From Flectonema sp. DT1601 (Eukaryota > Euglenozoa > Diplonemea > Diplonemida > Diplonemidae), in contig OZ025785.1 in the NCBI GenBank assembly GCA_964019425.1, positions 1,449,501 through 1,513,500 of the forward strand: DNA of 64,000 bases, in the 5' to 3' direction. Below are positions 29,302 through 39,126 of the stretch, one piece after another. The translations under genes were made by a program, and so were the position numbers. How positions within the stretch are numbered: position 1 is the stretch's first letter; the number at the start of each line of letters is the position of its first letter. The notes under the pieces are model-generated. The model saw only the letters and a program-made list of their open reading frames with translations, searched no databases and was not told where the DNA came from.

Positions 29302-30816
29302 ATGGAGATTGGCGTAAGTGACAACCATGTTGGAACTACTTACTTTATAACAATCTCACCAACCGATACAGCTGGTGATATAAAGAACAGAGTTGCCTTA
29401 GAAGGAGAATTGGATGATCAGTATTTCGATTTAGTTTCTGAAGGAAGAGTATTACAAAACCAAGACTCTGATTATGACATTCAATCACTAGAAGTAGAGC
29501 TATCGGATAAGGGAGTTGCGGTATTGGAATTGAGGCGACTTGGATTTAAGAAATCAGAAATATCCCCATCGACGCTTCACGATTCAATCTTAAACGACAA
29601 CCTCCATTTAACAACACAACTTTTATCGGCAGGTGTCGATGCTAATGCTGTTTGCTTTGATGAAACAGCTCTGTTTGCTGCTGTTCTACGAGACCGTTTT
29701 GATCAATGCCGTGTTTTACTACATCACGGTGCTCTTCCTGACCCGATCACTCAAACAAACAGAATTCCACTACATTGGGCAACTGGTAACCTAAAACTTG
29801 TTCAACTCTTAATAGAATTCGGAGTCGATCTTAACAGAAGGACAGCATCAAACGAAACCGCACTCCACGCAGCAGCAGTTCATCACGACCGACTAGCCTG
29901 TGCAGAAGTATTAATCGATTACGGGATTGATGTTAATACAAAAAGTAAATGTGGCATAACAGCAATTCACAAAGCAGCAAAGTCTGGTAATTATTTAATG
30001 TGTGAGCTGTTAGCTAAGAGGCAAGCTGATGTGAATTGTCAGACAGAAACAGGTGTTACAGCTTTGCACTATGCGGCAGAAAGCGGACAGTTGCAAACAT
30101 GCAGAAGTCTTCTTGATAACGGCGCTGATGCTAACTCAACAAGATGTGATGAGGTGACTCCATTGCAATGGGCTGCAGAGAATGGGTTTTCAGACGTCTG
30201 TGATATCCTCCTACAGTACAACGCTGATGTAAATATACTCCGAGCAGATGGAACCACATCTCTCCACTGGGCTGCCTTGAAAGGTCACTTAGATGTCTGT
30301 AAAGTATTAACAGCTACTAACACTGATATTATACAGACGCGTACTGATAATGGAATGTCACCTCTTCATTGGGCTGCCAGCAACAAACATCATGAGATAT
30401 GTGATTTATTATTAAATAAAGGAGCAAGTCCCCAAGTACAAAGAGACGATGGTCTTACTCCCCTTCACTGGTCAGCTAAATCAGGTTGTACTGAAACAAC
30501 AAATTTACTTATTAAGTCTGGCGCAGTGGTTAATGCTGTAACAAAAACATCTAATTGTTATTTCTACTGTGGTGGCGCAATGATACCTGGAGCTAAACAC
30601 CACAGTGAAACCCCACTACACTACGCGGCATCACGAGGATATTTAAATGTTTGTCAGATGCTAATCGATTGCGGAGCCGATATCAATATAAAAACTGAAA
30701 TTGGAGACACAGCTTCTGACTATGCTGAACAGAACGGATACCATGACTTAGCTAAACAGCTAAAGGTACCTGAGGTTCATGTGGATCCTCTTTCTGATAT
30801 TATTTGTTGTGAATAA
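29302..30816 (+). CDS. Ubiquitin-like plus ankyrin-repeat protein, 504 aa
   Basis: Residues ~1-80 read as a ubiquitin-like fold (TYFITISPTDTAGDIKNRV, FDLVSEGRVLQNQD, then a late beta strand). From residue ~93 to the end there are about 11-12 ankyrin repeats, many near-consensus (for example TALHYAAESGQLQTCRSLL and TPLHWAASNKHHEICDLLL). One repeat near residues 415-440 has a Cys-containing insertion (SNCYFYCGGAMIPGAKHH). Ankyrin stacks bind other proteins; with a ubiquitin-like head, a link to the ubiquitin system is plausible but not shown. A C-rich pyrimidine tract ending in CCAG at 29273 lies 28 nt before the ATG. Confidence 0.8.
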   Translation: MEIGVSDNHVGTTYFITISPTDTAGDIKNRVALEGELDDQYFDLVSEGRVLQNQDSDYDIQSLEVELSDKGVAVLELRRLGFKKSEISPSTLHDSILNDNLHLTTQLLSAGVDANAVCFDETALFAAVLRDRFDQCRVLLHHGALPDPITQTNRIPLHWATGNLKLVQLLIEFGVDLNRRTASNETALHAAAVHHDRLACAEVLIDYGIDVNTKSKCGITAIHKAAKSGNYLMCELLAKRQADVNCQTETGVTALHYAAESGQLQTCRSLLDNGADANSTRCDEVTPLQWAAENGFSDVCDILLQYNADVNILRADGTTSLHWAALKGHLDVCKVLTATNTDIIQTRTDNGMSPLHWAASNKHHEICDLLLNKGASPQVQRDDGLTPLHWSAKSGCTETTNLLIKSGAVVNAVTKTSNCYFYCGGAMIPGAKHHSETPLHYAASRGYLNVCQMLIDCGADINIKTEIGDTASDYAEQNGYHDLAKQLKVPEVHVDPLSDIICCE

Positions 30817-31347
30817 ATTCTGTTTTGTTTATTCTCTGGTATTTTGAATTGTTCTTACTCTTCTATTGATTAGTATACTATCGTGTGCCAATTTCTTTTT
30901 TCTTTTCTTTTTTCTTTAATTATTAGAGTCACCTCGTGTAGATTTTTAAAGAACGAGACTGCTAGTCCGTTTCTTTAACAAACTGTTCGCAGTTAGGATT
31001 CTTTTTTTTTCTTTGTTCTTTTTCTCATCTCTTTATTAAATCCCAAAAGAAAAAGAAATGTGAAGACAATAAACTTCTTTATTATTATTATTATTTACCC
31101 ACATAGTAGTCATACATATACGTTTGTAACTTCAGTGTAACTGACATGAACTTATCAGTCACTTTGATGTTATTATTCATAATTATTTATTATTCCCTTT
31201 TAACTGTGACTTGTTGAATGTTTTTTGTATTTTTACCCCAATTACCCATCATTTTCTTTACAATATTGAAAAAATGAGAGGAGAGTGAAAAAAATAATAA
31301 TAATATTATATAGTTCCTTAACCAGAGTACACCATAAAGACGGTGAA
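30817..31347. other. Intergenic region
   Basis: No gene seen. It is T-rich with interrupted pyrimidine tracts (30895-30920, 31002-31035) and an ATT repeat at about 31080-31095. Confidence 0.5.
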
Positions 31348-32511
31348 ATGTTTCGGTTTTTGAGTCAGCTTCTTGTGATTTGTTTGGTAACGGGACATAC
31401 GACATCTCATGTGACTACCATTGGAAATGTCACTGTAGTAGAGCTGTCAGGAAGTTATTACGAAATGGGAGTCAGTTATGGCAAAGCACTTCAATCAGAC
31501 TTGAAGCGATCTCTTTCGATTCTATTAAATCACTATGTCAATGAGAAAGGGTTTAGTTATGAGCAGGTTGTTGGGCAGGCGGAGTTGTTTTATCGGAGAT
31601 TCCCTCGTAGATATCAACAGTTTATCGAAGGATACGTTGGGTCTGCAAACATAACACTGAGCGACGGGAAGATTCTTCACGCGATGGAAACTCTCGGAGA
31701 GCTGAATGGGAAAAAGCTACCGCAGTGCGCATTCACATTTTCACCTCCAAAAGACACTGCCAGCCACAGCTCTCTCATTGGTCGTAATTACGATTTCGGA
31801 GCTCCTTGTAATAAAATATCACAAAGACTTGTCGTACCAATCCTAAGAGGTGATGGTACAGAGCAAGTAACAGCACTTATCACAATGCCTGGTCAGGTTT
31901 ATTGTCCCTCATGCATTAGCTCTAAGGGAATATTTATTGAAATGAATAATGGAATGCCTTCAGGAGGATTTCAAGTTAATCACACGACCCAATCACTTCT
32001 AATTGATATGCTTATCGCATTACAGAATTCAACAACAGTCAATGATGTTAAAGATCATTTAATGAAAATAGAATATCCTGACTATTCACTTATTGTGAAC
32101 ATGGCATCAGAAAGCGAGTGTTATTCGTTGGAGTTCTCATCAAACGCGTCACTTGGAATGAAGGTAACGACACCCCCATCTGATGAAGTTTTTGTATCGA
32201 CTAATTTTTATCAAAATACTTCTTGGGGTAATGAGATACCAAAACCGACAGATGCTACAACGTGGATTGGAGTTACTCGCAGGGATCATTTGATTCATTT
32301 ATTGAGTTCTCAGTCGAGTCAGACGACTACAACTCTTCAAAAAGACATGAGCAAAACCATCATTCAAGGTGGAGCACGATGGATGGAAACTATCTACCAA
32401 ATTATATACGACACAAAAGCAAGAGAACTATTTTTAAAACCTCGAAATGATCCATCCTGGACATTTATCCCAATTGGAAAGGTACTTGATAACGGCTTGC
32501 AATCCTTATAA
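31348..32511 (+). CDS. Secreted or lumenal Ntn hydrolase of the C45 (acyl-CoA:6-APA acyltransferase-like) type
   Basis: From the ATG at 31348 the product (387 aa) starts with a signal peptide (MFRFLSQLLVICLVTGHT). The frame is open to 31285, but that extension is polar and spoils the signal. The Ntn core is visible: a candidate nucleophile Cys at residue 127 (LPQCAFTF), then SLIGRNYDFG, the family's 'GRNYD' motif, and SKGIFIEMNNGMPSGG, which contains the expected Asn. Members self-cleave before the Cys and hydrolyse or form amides. The substrate is unknown; a lysosomal or secreted amidase is the likeliest role. There are eight or so NxS/T sites. Confidence 0.8.
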   Translation: MFRFLSQLLVICLVTGHTTSHVTTIGNVTVVELSGSYYEMGVSYGKALQSDLKRSLSILLNHYVNEKGFSYEQVVGQAELFYRRFPRRYQQFIEGYVGSANITLSDGKILHAMETLGELNGKKLPQCAFTFSPPKDTASHSSLIGRNYDFGAPCNKISQRLVVPILRGDGTEQVTALITMPGQVYCPSCISSKGIFIEMNNGMPSGGFQVNHTTQSLLIDMLIALQNSTTVNDVKDHLMKIEYPDYSLIVNMASESECYSLEFSSNASLGMKVTTPPSDEVFVSTNFYQNTSWGNEIPKPTDATTWIGVTRRDHLIHLLSSQSSQTTTTLQKDMSKTIIQGGARWMETIYQIIYDTKARELFLKPRNDPSWTFIPIGKVLDNGLQSL

Positions 32512-32837
32512 TAACAATTTGTAGTCTTACACTTCTGTTTTTTTTTTTTTTGCAAATATATGCCCTCTGACCTTTTTTTTGACCATGACCTGTTTTTCTC
32601 TTTTTCTTTTTTTTTTATTGAAATATCTCCCAAAAACAAGAAGTAAAAATGTATCCTTCTATCACAGGAATACTGGAGAATTTTTTTTCCTGACTTTTTT
32701 TTTAATTTTTTTTATACCTTAAGGACTGCAGGTTACCGTTTATTTTAGTTAACTCTCGTACAATACAGATGTTTATTTCAATTCCCTTGTTCATTGTCAA
32801 TCATATGTTTTTAAATAAACAGATTTTAAACAAATAA
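32512..32837. other. Short intergenic region
   Basis: No gene seen. It is T-rich; TAAATAAACAG at about 32821 is a possible acceptor 17 nt before the next ATG. Confidence 0.5.
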
Positions 32838-33992
32838 ATGGCTTATGAGAGTGTGAGACATGTTCCAATGGGGTTTCCTGCATCGTATTCGGAGTTGATG
32901 CATAATGCAACTCAGTGGGAGAGTCCGTTTCGACAGAGAGGATATGAAATGAGTCAAAGTTATCACACACCTGCAGGATTAAATACAACTCCTCATGTTG
33001 AAAGAGGTGGTGGTGTTTTTTCAAATCAGTTTCAAGATATAGTTAGGAATGCAACAGAATGGGAGAGTCCGTTCAGAACCCGCCAACCAGCTGCCACTCC
33101 ATTCCAACTCCCTTCAGTATCAGGTAGCCCAGGTAGACAACAATACTACGGAAAGGATCAACGATTTAATTCACCTTCAAGAAGTCGAATTGATGATAAT
33201 AATAATTATGTTGGTCTCGATGACACAAACAGAAATAAATCTCCTCACAGAGACCCTCGCTGGCGTGGATACGCTAATGCTCCTCCTCTAAATAGAACTG
33301 AGTGGGAACAAAGACTTATATTAGAAGGTTACATTAGAGGTCCTGAAAGACCTGATAATCTAACGAATACAGTTGATACTTCAGTAGCTCCTCCAGTCAG
33401 TCAAAAGGCGAGGGATTTGGAAAAAGAGGTCAGCGTCTTAGAGATGGAAGTCGATGTAGAAAGTACACACATCGAAAACATGCTCGCTATTGACGCTGAT
33501 GCTGACCGCATGGCGAGAGCCTTAGCAGTAGCAAACAGGCTTGGCATAGATGTTAACAATATACCTGGCGGTGGGGGTGGTGTTGGTGGTGGCGAACAAC
33601 AACAACCCGTAGCACCAACACTAAATGAAGAAGACGAAGACGCTCTAATAGCTTCAATAATAGCAGAAGAACCTCTTGAGAATGACCTTGACAACATAGC
33701 AACTGATGCTGAAGAAGAAGCACTCATCGCTTCTGTAATAAAAAGTGAAGCAGACGAAGGACAAGACGGTGACCCAGAAGCAGTTGAAAACAACGACAGC
33801 ATCCCTCCTGGGGATGAAAATCCACCCCCGAGCATTGCAGGAAGTATTCCTGCGAGTGTTATCAGTGCGACAATAGAAGGAGATGGTGTTAAGGAAGGAA
33901 GTATACCTGGAAGTGTACCTCCGAGTATTCCACCAACTGGCGTTGATTCCATTGCAGCGAGTGAGCATACAGAACCTGCAGCTGATCAATAA
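32838..33992 (+). CDS. Unknown acidic protein with NAT[QE]WESPFR repeats, 384 aa
   Basis: No family recognised. The N-terminal part contains two copies of the same motif, ELMHNATQWESPFRQR near residue 23 and DIVRNATEWESPFRTR near residue 66, with a weaker third (LNRTEWEQRLILEGY) near residue 152. Residues ~185-210 look helical and acidic. Then come a Gly run, two copies of an acidic motif (EDALIASIIAEE, EEALIASVIKSE) and a Pro/Ser/Gly tail with repeated SIPxS elements. The design suggests short linear binding motifs on a disordered scaffold. Confidence 0.65.
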   Translation: MAYESVRHVPMGFPASYSELMHNATQWESPFRQRGYEMSQSYHTPAGLNTTPHVERGGGVFSNQFQDIVRNATEWESPFRTRQPAATPFQLPSVSGSPGRQQYYGKDQRFNSPSRSRIDDNNNYVGLDDTNRNKSPHRDPRWRGYANAPPLNRTEWEQRLILEGYIRGPERPDNLTNTVDTSVAPPVSQKARDLEKEVSVLEMEVDVESTHIENMLAIDADADRMARALAVANRLGIDVNNIPGGGGGVGGGEQQQPVAPTLNEEDEDALIASIIAEEPLENDLDNIATDAEEEALIASVIKSEADEGQDGDPEAVENNDSIPPGDENPPPSIAGSIPASVISATIEGDGVKEGSIPGSVPPSIPPTGVDSIAASEHTEPAADQ

Positions 33993-34257
33993 ACACAACC
34001 ACACAATACTCTCTAAGTAGAAACTAATTTAATGTGAAGCTTTTTAAACCTGTATCTGTATTTGTACCATAATTACTACACTGTTTGTATCCTGATCCTT
34101 TTTTTTGTGATTTTCTTATTTAAACCACAGAGTCACATAATATGGTAAGCAGCGGATATGTAGGAACAGTTCCCTACAAAAACCTCTTTTACAAAAATAG
34201 ATCAAAAAACTTTTAATTATTTGTTTCTTCAGGGAAGGGTTAGTTGGATATAATAAA

Positions 34258-35708
34258 ATGAGCGACAACAACGGATGCTCTCTAAAGAGGACGAATACAG
34301 GACTAGCAACCCCATCGGACAAGTTACGCGATGCTGCAAAGAATTATGGACCGTTAGTGTTGTTTGAATTTGAGGTTTGGATCTTTTTTTTTAAAAAAAT
34401 TGTATATAGATTCTGTCTGTTTTTCAATTTCAAAAAAAAGAAAGAAGAAAGAAAACCAAACAACACACACACACACACAGGGAGTAAGCGCTTACGAAAT
34501 AATAAAAGGTACTCGAAAGCTTGTCGCGGATAGTAAACCGTGTGACGGTTTAAAGGTACGTTGTTGTTTTTTATAGTTTATGTTTATCAAATTAACATTA
34601 TCACAAACAGTACGCTGAAGCAGATTTATCAGCAGGTCTGATTGCTGACCTCCGACCGCAACCAACTGTAGAAACAGTTGATTCTTGTTACGTTATGATA
34701 TGCGGAAGTGCTGTAGTCAGACTAATAGATGAAAAAACAGTAATTATAAGAAATGGTAAAAAGTACACTGCTGTTCTTGATGGTGAGTTTATAGAATTTT
34801 GTTTTGATAACATACCTGACGATGTACTTGCGGAAAAACTTGATCCGATACTCAGGCAAAACTCCGCTCTTAGGTTTAAAGGTCAGGCAGTACCAGAGAA
34901 TACGATTCCAATTCGAATTTCACCGGAAGGATATTTATTGCAGGAAGGAATTGGCGAGAAATTGGGAAAAGAAATAAGATCATCAGCACATTACTTAGCA
35001 AAGCGAGTCTCAGAACACCGAGCTGAAGCCATGGAAAAACTGCTGACAATCGCACAACTCGCAAAAAAAATCCTCCCAGAGTGCCAACAAGGAATGGAAC
35101 TTCGAGTAACTGATGAGCAGCTTCAGAAGATTAAGACTGCAATTGTTACTGCTGAACGGGCTTCAGGTCAGATTTCTTCAATTACCAAGAATGGGTATCG
35201 GAACCAAGCTCGTGAATTTGGAATAAAAATGGGTACAGAAGTACACGAGTCTAAAACAGGACAATATTTAACAAGACATCGTGGATTACGTGAAATCAGA
35301 CGAATCGGATTAGCTCTGTCTTTAGGAACTGATGAGCTGTTTAAATCAGCTGAAGAGATTCCACTTGAAATTGTCAAAACTGTCGGCCGAGTCATCATCG
35401 AAGTCATTAGTCACGTCTACGGAGAAAGAGTAGCGATGTGTGGAACTGGAGGTTATGCTGTTCTTATAGGATTTCTTAATGTTAAATGGGCTTATGCTTG
35501 GGTTGAACCTTCGTCACTAATCCTTCACTCAATTAAAACATCTATAACAACATTTTGTGAGAATCCAAATCCAAAAGCTCTCGACCACATGACTGCAAAA
35601 AGAGCAGCGGCAGAAGCAGAAGCCACGTTGAGAAATGACATCCTACGATCTCTTGGAAAAGATGTTAGTGAGTCTTCACAAACAGATAATGCACCAGATG
35701 CTGAGTAG
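34258..35708 (+). CDS. Spartin/senescence-domain-like protein, three exons
   Basis: The exons are 34258-34374, 34481-34555 and 34611-35708, all joined in phase 0, giving 429 aa. The first two exons are too short to stand out alone. The C-terminal half reads like the senescence/spartin domain (IGEKLGKEIRSSAHYLAKRV, AERASGQISSITKNGY, a later Gly-rich helical stretch with GGYAVLIGFLNVKWAY). The N-terminal half has a short beta-rich module (CGSAVVRLIDEKTVIIRNGK). Spartin proteins bind lipid droplets and endosomes and act in lipophagy; plant ERD7 proteins share the domain. The ATG follows a TTTCTTCAG acceptor-like site at 34232 by 25 nt. Confidence 0.6.
34375..34480 (+). other. Intron 1 of the spartin-like gene
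   Basis: The 106-nt intron runs from GTTTGG to CACACACACAG. It holds adjacent T9 and A7 runs near its 5' end, and a CA-dinucleotide repeat forms the 3' end. Joining across it keeps the frame. Confidence 0.7.
34556..34610 (+). other. Intron 2 of the spartin-like gene
   Basis: The 55-nt intron has GTACGT at the 5' end and CACAAACAG at the 3' end; in-frame stops in it would otherwise break the protein. Confidence 0.7.
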
Positions 35709-36040
35709 TTCTATTTTATATTTAGTTGTTGACATGTTTGGGAGCCAAACTAACTGCTGCTTCCACAGCTTCTTCTTATTGACGATGGAGGATTACTAAG
35801 TCGTCTATTTGAAACACATTCGCAGGTTTGCAATAAATTTAACCAACTCACTTGCCGTGATTCATCTGTTTCGTTTATTATCTTATTACTGTTTCGTTGT
35901 TTAGAATTGTTTTGTGATGTTCTACTTCTGGTATCTTTTTATACAATATTTTAATTTCAGCAGGTAATGCATACAGTGTTGACTTAACAGAGATTGAAAC
36001 GACAGTAATGTAATCTACTTTTCACAGGTCCGAAGGCAAT
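35709..36040. other. Short intergenic region with several acceptor-like sites
   Basis: TTCCACAG (35769), TTTCAG (35960) and CTTTTCACAG (36027) are present. The segment 35770-35826 reads openly (LLLIDDGGLLSRLFETHSQ) and could be an exon, but I could not attach it to any gene. Confidence 0.4.
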
Positions 36041-36220
36041 ATGCTTCGCTCCGGAATAAGAGGAATGAGAAGGGGAATGGTCAGTTCATTTCAAACTGCT
36101 CCGTACAGCATCGCAAAAGTTCGCTCCCCAGTTAACGTTCAGCAAATTGATGGTCTATCAGTTGCACTGAGAGGAAGCTCAATAAGGATTGTTGAGGAGC
36201 TTGAGGGAGAGACCGTATGA
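36041..36220 (+). CDS. Small protein, 59 aa
   Basis: The ORF begins 13 nt after a good acceptor-like site (CTTTTCACAG ending at 36027) and ends at TGA 36218-36220. Its composition looks coding: an Arg/Gly-rich start (MLRSGIRGMRRGMVSSFQTA), then KVRSPVNVQQIDGLSVALRG and an acidic tail. No family recognised. It could also be the last exon of a longer gene. Confidence 0.45.
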   Translation: MLRSGIRGMRRGMVSSFQTAPYSIAKVRSPVNVQQIDGLSVALRGSSIRIVEELEGETV

Positions 36221-36762
36221 ATTTAAACATAATAAAGTATAATAAGGATACTTTTATAACCAAAAAACCACAACAAAACAGACGCTTATTAACTTGTTAA
36301 ACATTTCATTTGATCACTGGCAGCTTTCTCAATGAACCAGTGTTAACAGCGATGACTTTCAAATAAAAGAAGAAAAAAGATACGGAAAAACGAAACATAG
36401 TCGAACAGGTAAATGACGTATTAAACAGAAAGTGTATTCCCAAGCGAGTCTGCTGGTTCGCGGGTCTGTTTTATGTCATCAGGCTCTCTGACTTGGACGT
36501 CATTACTAAAAGGTCGTGACGTGCCTGCTTTTTTATAATTATTACATTTTTTTTTACATAAATCAATGAACGAATTACTACGACAAAAAAAGGAAAAGAA
36601 AAAAAAAAAGAAACAACAACTTAGAAACAGGAAATGTACCCATCGAGGCGGCTTTACGACGACCTCAAAGGATGTCCTTCAATGATCCTTGTTTTGATAC
36701 AAAGTTGTGTTGTAATTAACTTCCTCTCAAAGCTATACACAAACCCCTACAAGGAAATAAAA
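36221..36762. other. Intergenic region and leader of the protease gene
   Basis: No gene seen. The protease frame is open from an ATG at 36634, but the 43 residues it adds would bury the signal peptide. A-rich DNA lies at 36590-36620, with acceptor-like AACTTAG/AAACAG near 36622-36628. Confidence 0.5.
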
Positions 36763-39126
36763 ATGAGATCCTCACTTTGGTGTCTGCTGTTAACGCTTCC
36801 GACGTTGGTGTCCAGTCAGCAGATTTGGAATTCGATCAACTGCCCGGTGACAGGAAACAGCTGTTCGTACACTAACGACAAGGCAGTGGATGAGGCGGTG
36901 ACACTTTTCTTCCAAGCGGAGCAGCAATCTGGAGTGGCATCGATCTCGTGCACAGTCGGTAATGCCGTTCCCTGCTACAGATCGTACCCGAACTCAGACA
37001 CGGGGAGTGCAGGAGGATGCTTTTTCGTTATACCGGCTGGAGCTGAGATGAGCTGCGATGTGCAGGGAACCGTCAAAGTTATCGGAAGCCACGTGTCACC
37101 ACTGAAGGGAGCGTTGCTGGACACCAACACGAAGACCATTTCGTGTGATAATGGAGACTGCAGCTACAAGAACTCGGGAGGTGCGGATCTCTGGGTGACC
37201 CAACGCTTGGCTGCCCGCGGTTATGGAATCAACGAATTCAGCTGCAAGTACGGAAGCATGGAAGTCTGCGCCTACGCCGTCAACGGTACTCAGGGAGGGT
37301 TCTCCTGCAACTTCATCCTTCCGGCGGGAGCGGACCTGAAGTGTGAGATCAAGAGCGGTTCATTTGACGGTACTTCTGCTGCGTTTCCATTCAAAAAGAA
37401 TGTCTTGCAATTGGACTCGCAGACTGTTCCGATGAACTGCCCGAACGTCAGCTACCCGAAACCGAACATGTGCGACTGCGCGTACACGAACGACCGGGAA
37501 AATGATTTGGTGGTGTCGGTAGTGTCGTCGAGCACCAACGAGGACTACAACGCGTTCCACTGCTACTACGGAGGAGCGAATGTCTGCTCGTGGGGATCAA
37601 ACCGCAACGACAAGGGAAACCGTGGAGGGTGCTACTTCGTGTTGGCTGCTGGGCAGGACTTCAGCTGCGCAATGCAGTGGGGAGCAGCTTCGTTCTCGGT
37701 GACGGTGGCGAAGCAGTTGGAAGGGTCTCTCTGGGGAGCTTCGTTGGAGACAGCAAGGAAGGCGAACCCAACGAGGCTGCCTCCCCGTGCTGCTCCTCTG
37801 GAGGAACCAGTTGACCAGTCGAAGAGTCTCAACCAGCACCGGGAACTCTTTGCGAAGTGGAAGGCGCACCACTCGAAGACCTACTCATCGAAGGCTGAGG
37901 AAGAGAAGCGGTTCAACAACTTTCGCAAGCACTTGAGTCTGTTTAATTCGAAGGAGGGACTTCCAAACAACCTCGCGGATTGGTCGAAGGCCGAGTTCGA
38001 GACGCACCTGAGAGACTGCGCGTTCCCAACTGGAGACCTGCCGCCACCACCTGCTGAGCGAATGATCACTGAGGAGGACATTCGCAGCATGCCGGAGTCA
38101 GTCGACTGGAGAACAAAGGGAGTAGTGACCCCAGTGAAGGATCAGGGACAGTGCGGTTCTTGCTGGTCGTTCTCCACCACGGGAGTGACTGAGTGCGCGT
38201 GGGCAATCGCCGGAAACAAACTGCAGAGCCTGTCAGAGCAAAAGCTAGTGAGCTGCGACACAAAGTGCGATGGCTGCAATGGAGGATGGCCGTACCAGGC
38301 GATCCAGTGGACTGCTGAAAACGGAGCGGACACCGAGGCGTCGTACCCATACGTATCTGGCAACGGTAACGTGCCTGGGTGCCACGCAGGGAGTCCAGCG
38401 GATGTGAAGGTGACTGGATACTACAGCGTGAACAGAACAGAGGAGGCGATGGCCGCAACTGTCGCAAAGTACGGACCCATCTCAATTGCTCTCGACGCGA
38501 TGACTCAGATCTGGTGGCCATACACGGGAGGTATCGTCAGCAACTGTTGCAACAAGCAAGCCGACCACGCTGTTCTTATTGTCGGGTACGGTATCGACAA
38601 GGGTCAGAAGTACTGGTTGATTAAGAACTCGTGGAACGCAAACTGGGGAGAGAATGGATACATCAGACTGGAGAGAGGAAGTGACCAGTGTGGTATTACC
38701 TCTGCTCCAGTCCAAGCGCTTGTCCAGGGAGGTGTCACTCCACCACCAAGACCGCCACCTTCGACCGCATGCCCTCCGGAGACCACCACGACCGTTGTCG
38801 GAAACACTCACACATGCACCTGGACCAACAACACTAAGGGAGTGAAACTTCCACCTGGTACATCACAGCTCCATGAGTACTGTGACTACTTCTCAAAGGG
38901 AGGATACTTTGGGTACTCGTGGAGTGTTGCAAGTGCCAGTCACTTCGACTATCCTTGTCCTCCACACTCCCGCTTCGGGACCGCCACCGGTAACGTCGGA
39001 TTCTGCACCTTTCAAAACGGATCTGACCCAACTACTGGCGTCTATGTGCCGACTGGTGGAACTGTCGACTGCAGCAAGTTGGCTCAGGGAACTTTTTCCT
39101 ACAGCTTCACTGCCGATAAGTTTTAG
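36763..39126 (+). CDS. Papain-family (C1A) cysteine protease with Cys-rich repeats at both ends
   Basis: The product is 787 aa from the ATG at 36763, chosen because it starts a signal peptide (MRSSLWCLLLTLPTLVSS). Residues ~20-330 hold three Cys-rich repeats about 100 residues apart (CSYTN, CSYKN, CAYTN, each followed about 45 residues later by a Gly-rich CFFVIPAGAEMSC-like segment). An I29-type inhibitory propeptide follows (HRELFAKWKAHHSKTYSS), then the mature protease, with catalytic Cys467 in QGQCGSCWSF, His602 in ADHAVLIVGYG and Asn622 in KNSWNANWG. A Pro-rich hinge leads to two related C-terminal modules (CTWTN, CTFQN). The enzyme is likely lysosomal or secreted. The repeats may bind sugars or surfaces, which is inference. 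Third-codon positions are much richer in G/C than in neighbouring genes. Confidence 0.9.
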   Translation: MRSSLWCLLLTLPTLVSSQQIWNSINCPVTGNSCSYTNDKAVDEAVTLFFQAEQQSGVASISCTVGNAVPCYRSYPNSDTGSAGGCFFVIPAGAEMSCDVQGTVKVIGSHVSPLKGALLDTNTKTISCDNGDCSYKNSGGADLWVTQRLAARGYGINEFSCKYGSMEVCAYAVNGTQGGFSCNFILPAGADLKCEIKSGSFDGTSAAFPFKKNVLQLDSQTVPMNCPNVSYPKPNMCDCAYTNDRENDLVVSVVSSSTNEDYNAFHCYYGGANVCSWGSNRNDKGNRGGCYFVLAAGQDFSCAMQWGAASFSVTVAKQLEGSLWGASLETARKANPTRLPPRAAPLEEPVDQSKSLNQHRELFAKWKAHHSKTYSSKAEEEKRFNNFRKHLSLFNSKEGLPNNLADWSKAEFETHLRDCAFPTGDLPPPPAERMITEEDIRSMPESVDWRTKGVVTPVKDQGQCGSCWSFSTTGVTECAWAIAGNKLQSLSEQKLVSCDTKCDGCNGGWPYQAIQWTAENGADTEASYPYVSGNGNVPGCHAGSPADVKVTGYYSVNRTEEAMAATVAKYGPISIALDAMTQIWWPYTGGIVSNCCNKQADHAVLIVGYGIDKGQKYWLIKNSWNANWGENGYIRLERGSDQCGITSAPVQALVQGGVTPPPRPPPSTACPPETTTTVVGNTHTCTWTNNTKGVKLPPGTSQLHEYCDYFSKGGYFGYSWSVASASHFDYPCPPHSRFGTATGNVGFCTFQNGSDPTTGVYVPTGGTVDCSKLAQGTFSYSFTADKF

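Noticed and set aside
33401-33952. 183-codon minus-strand ORF
   Set aside because: It is the antisense shadow of the acidic repeat region of the 384-aa protein; its Ser/Ala/Pro bias follows from the sense codons.
38066-38521. 151-codon minus-strand ORF inside the protease gene
   Set aside because: GC-rich third positions remove stops on the opposite strand; the sense strand has an intact catalytic domain.
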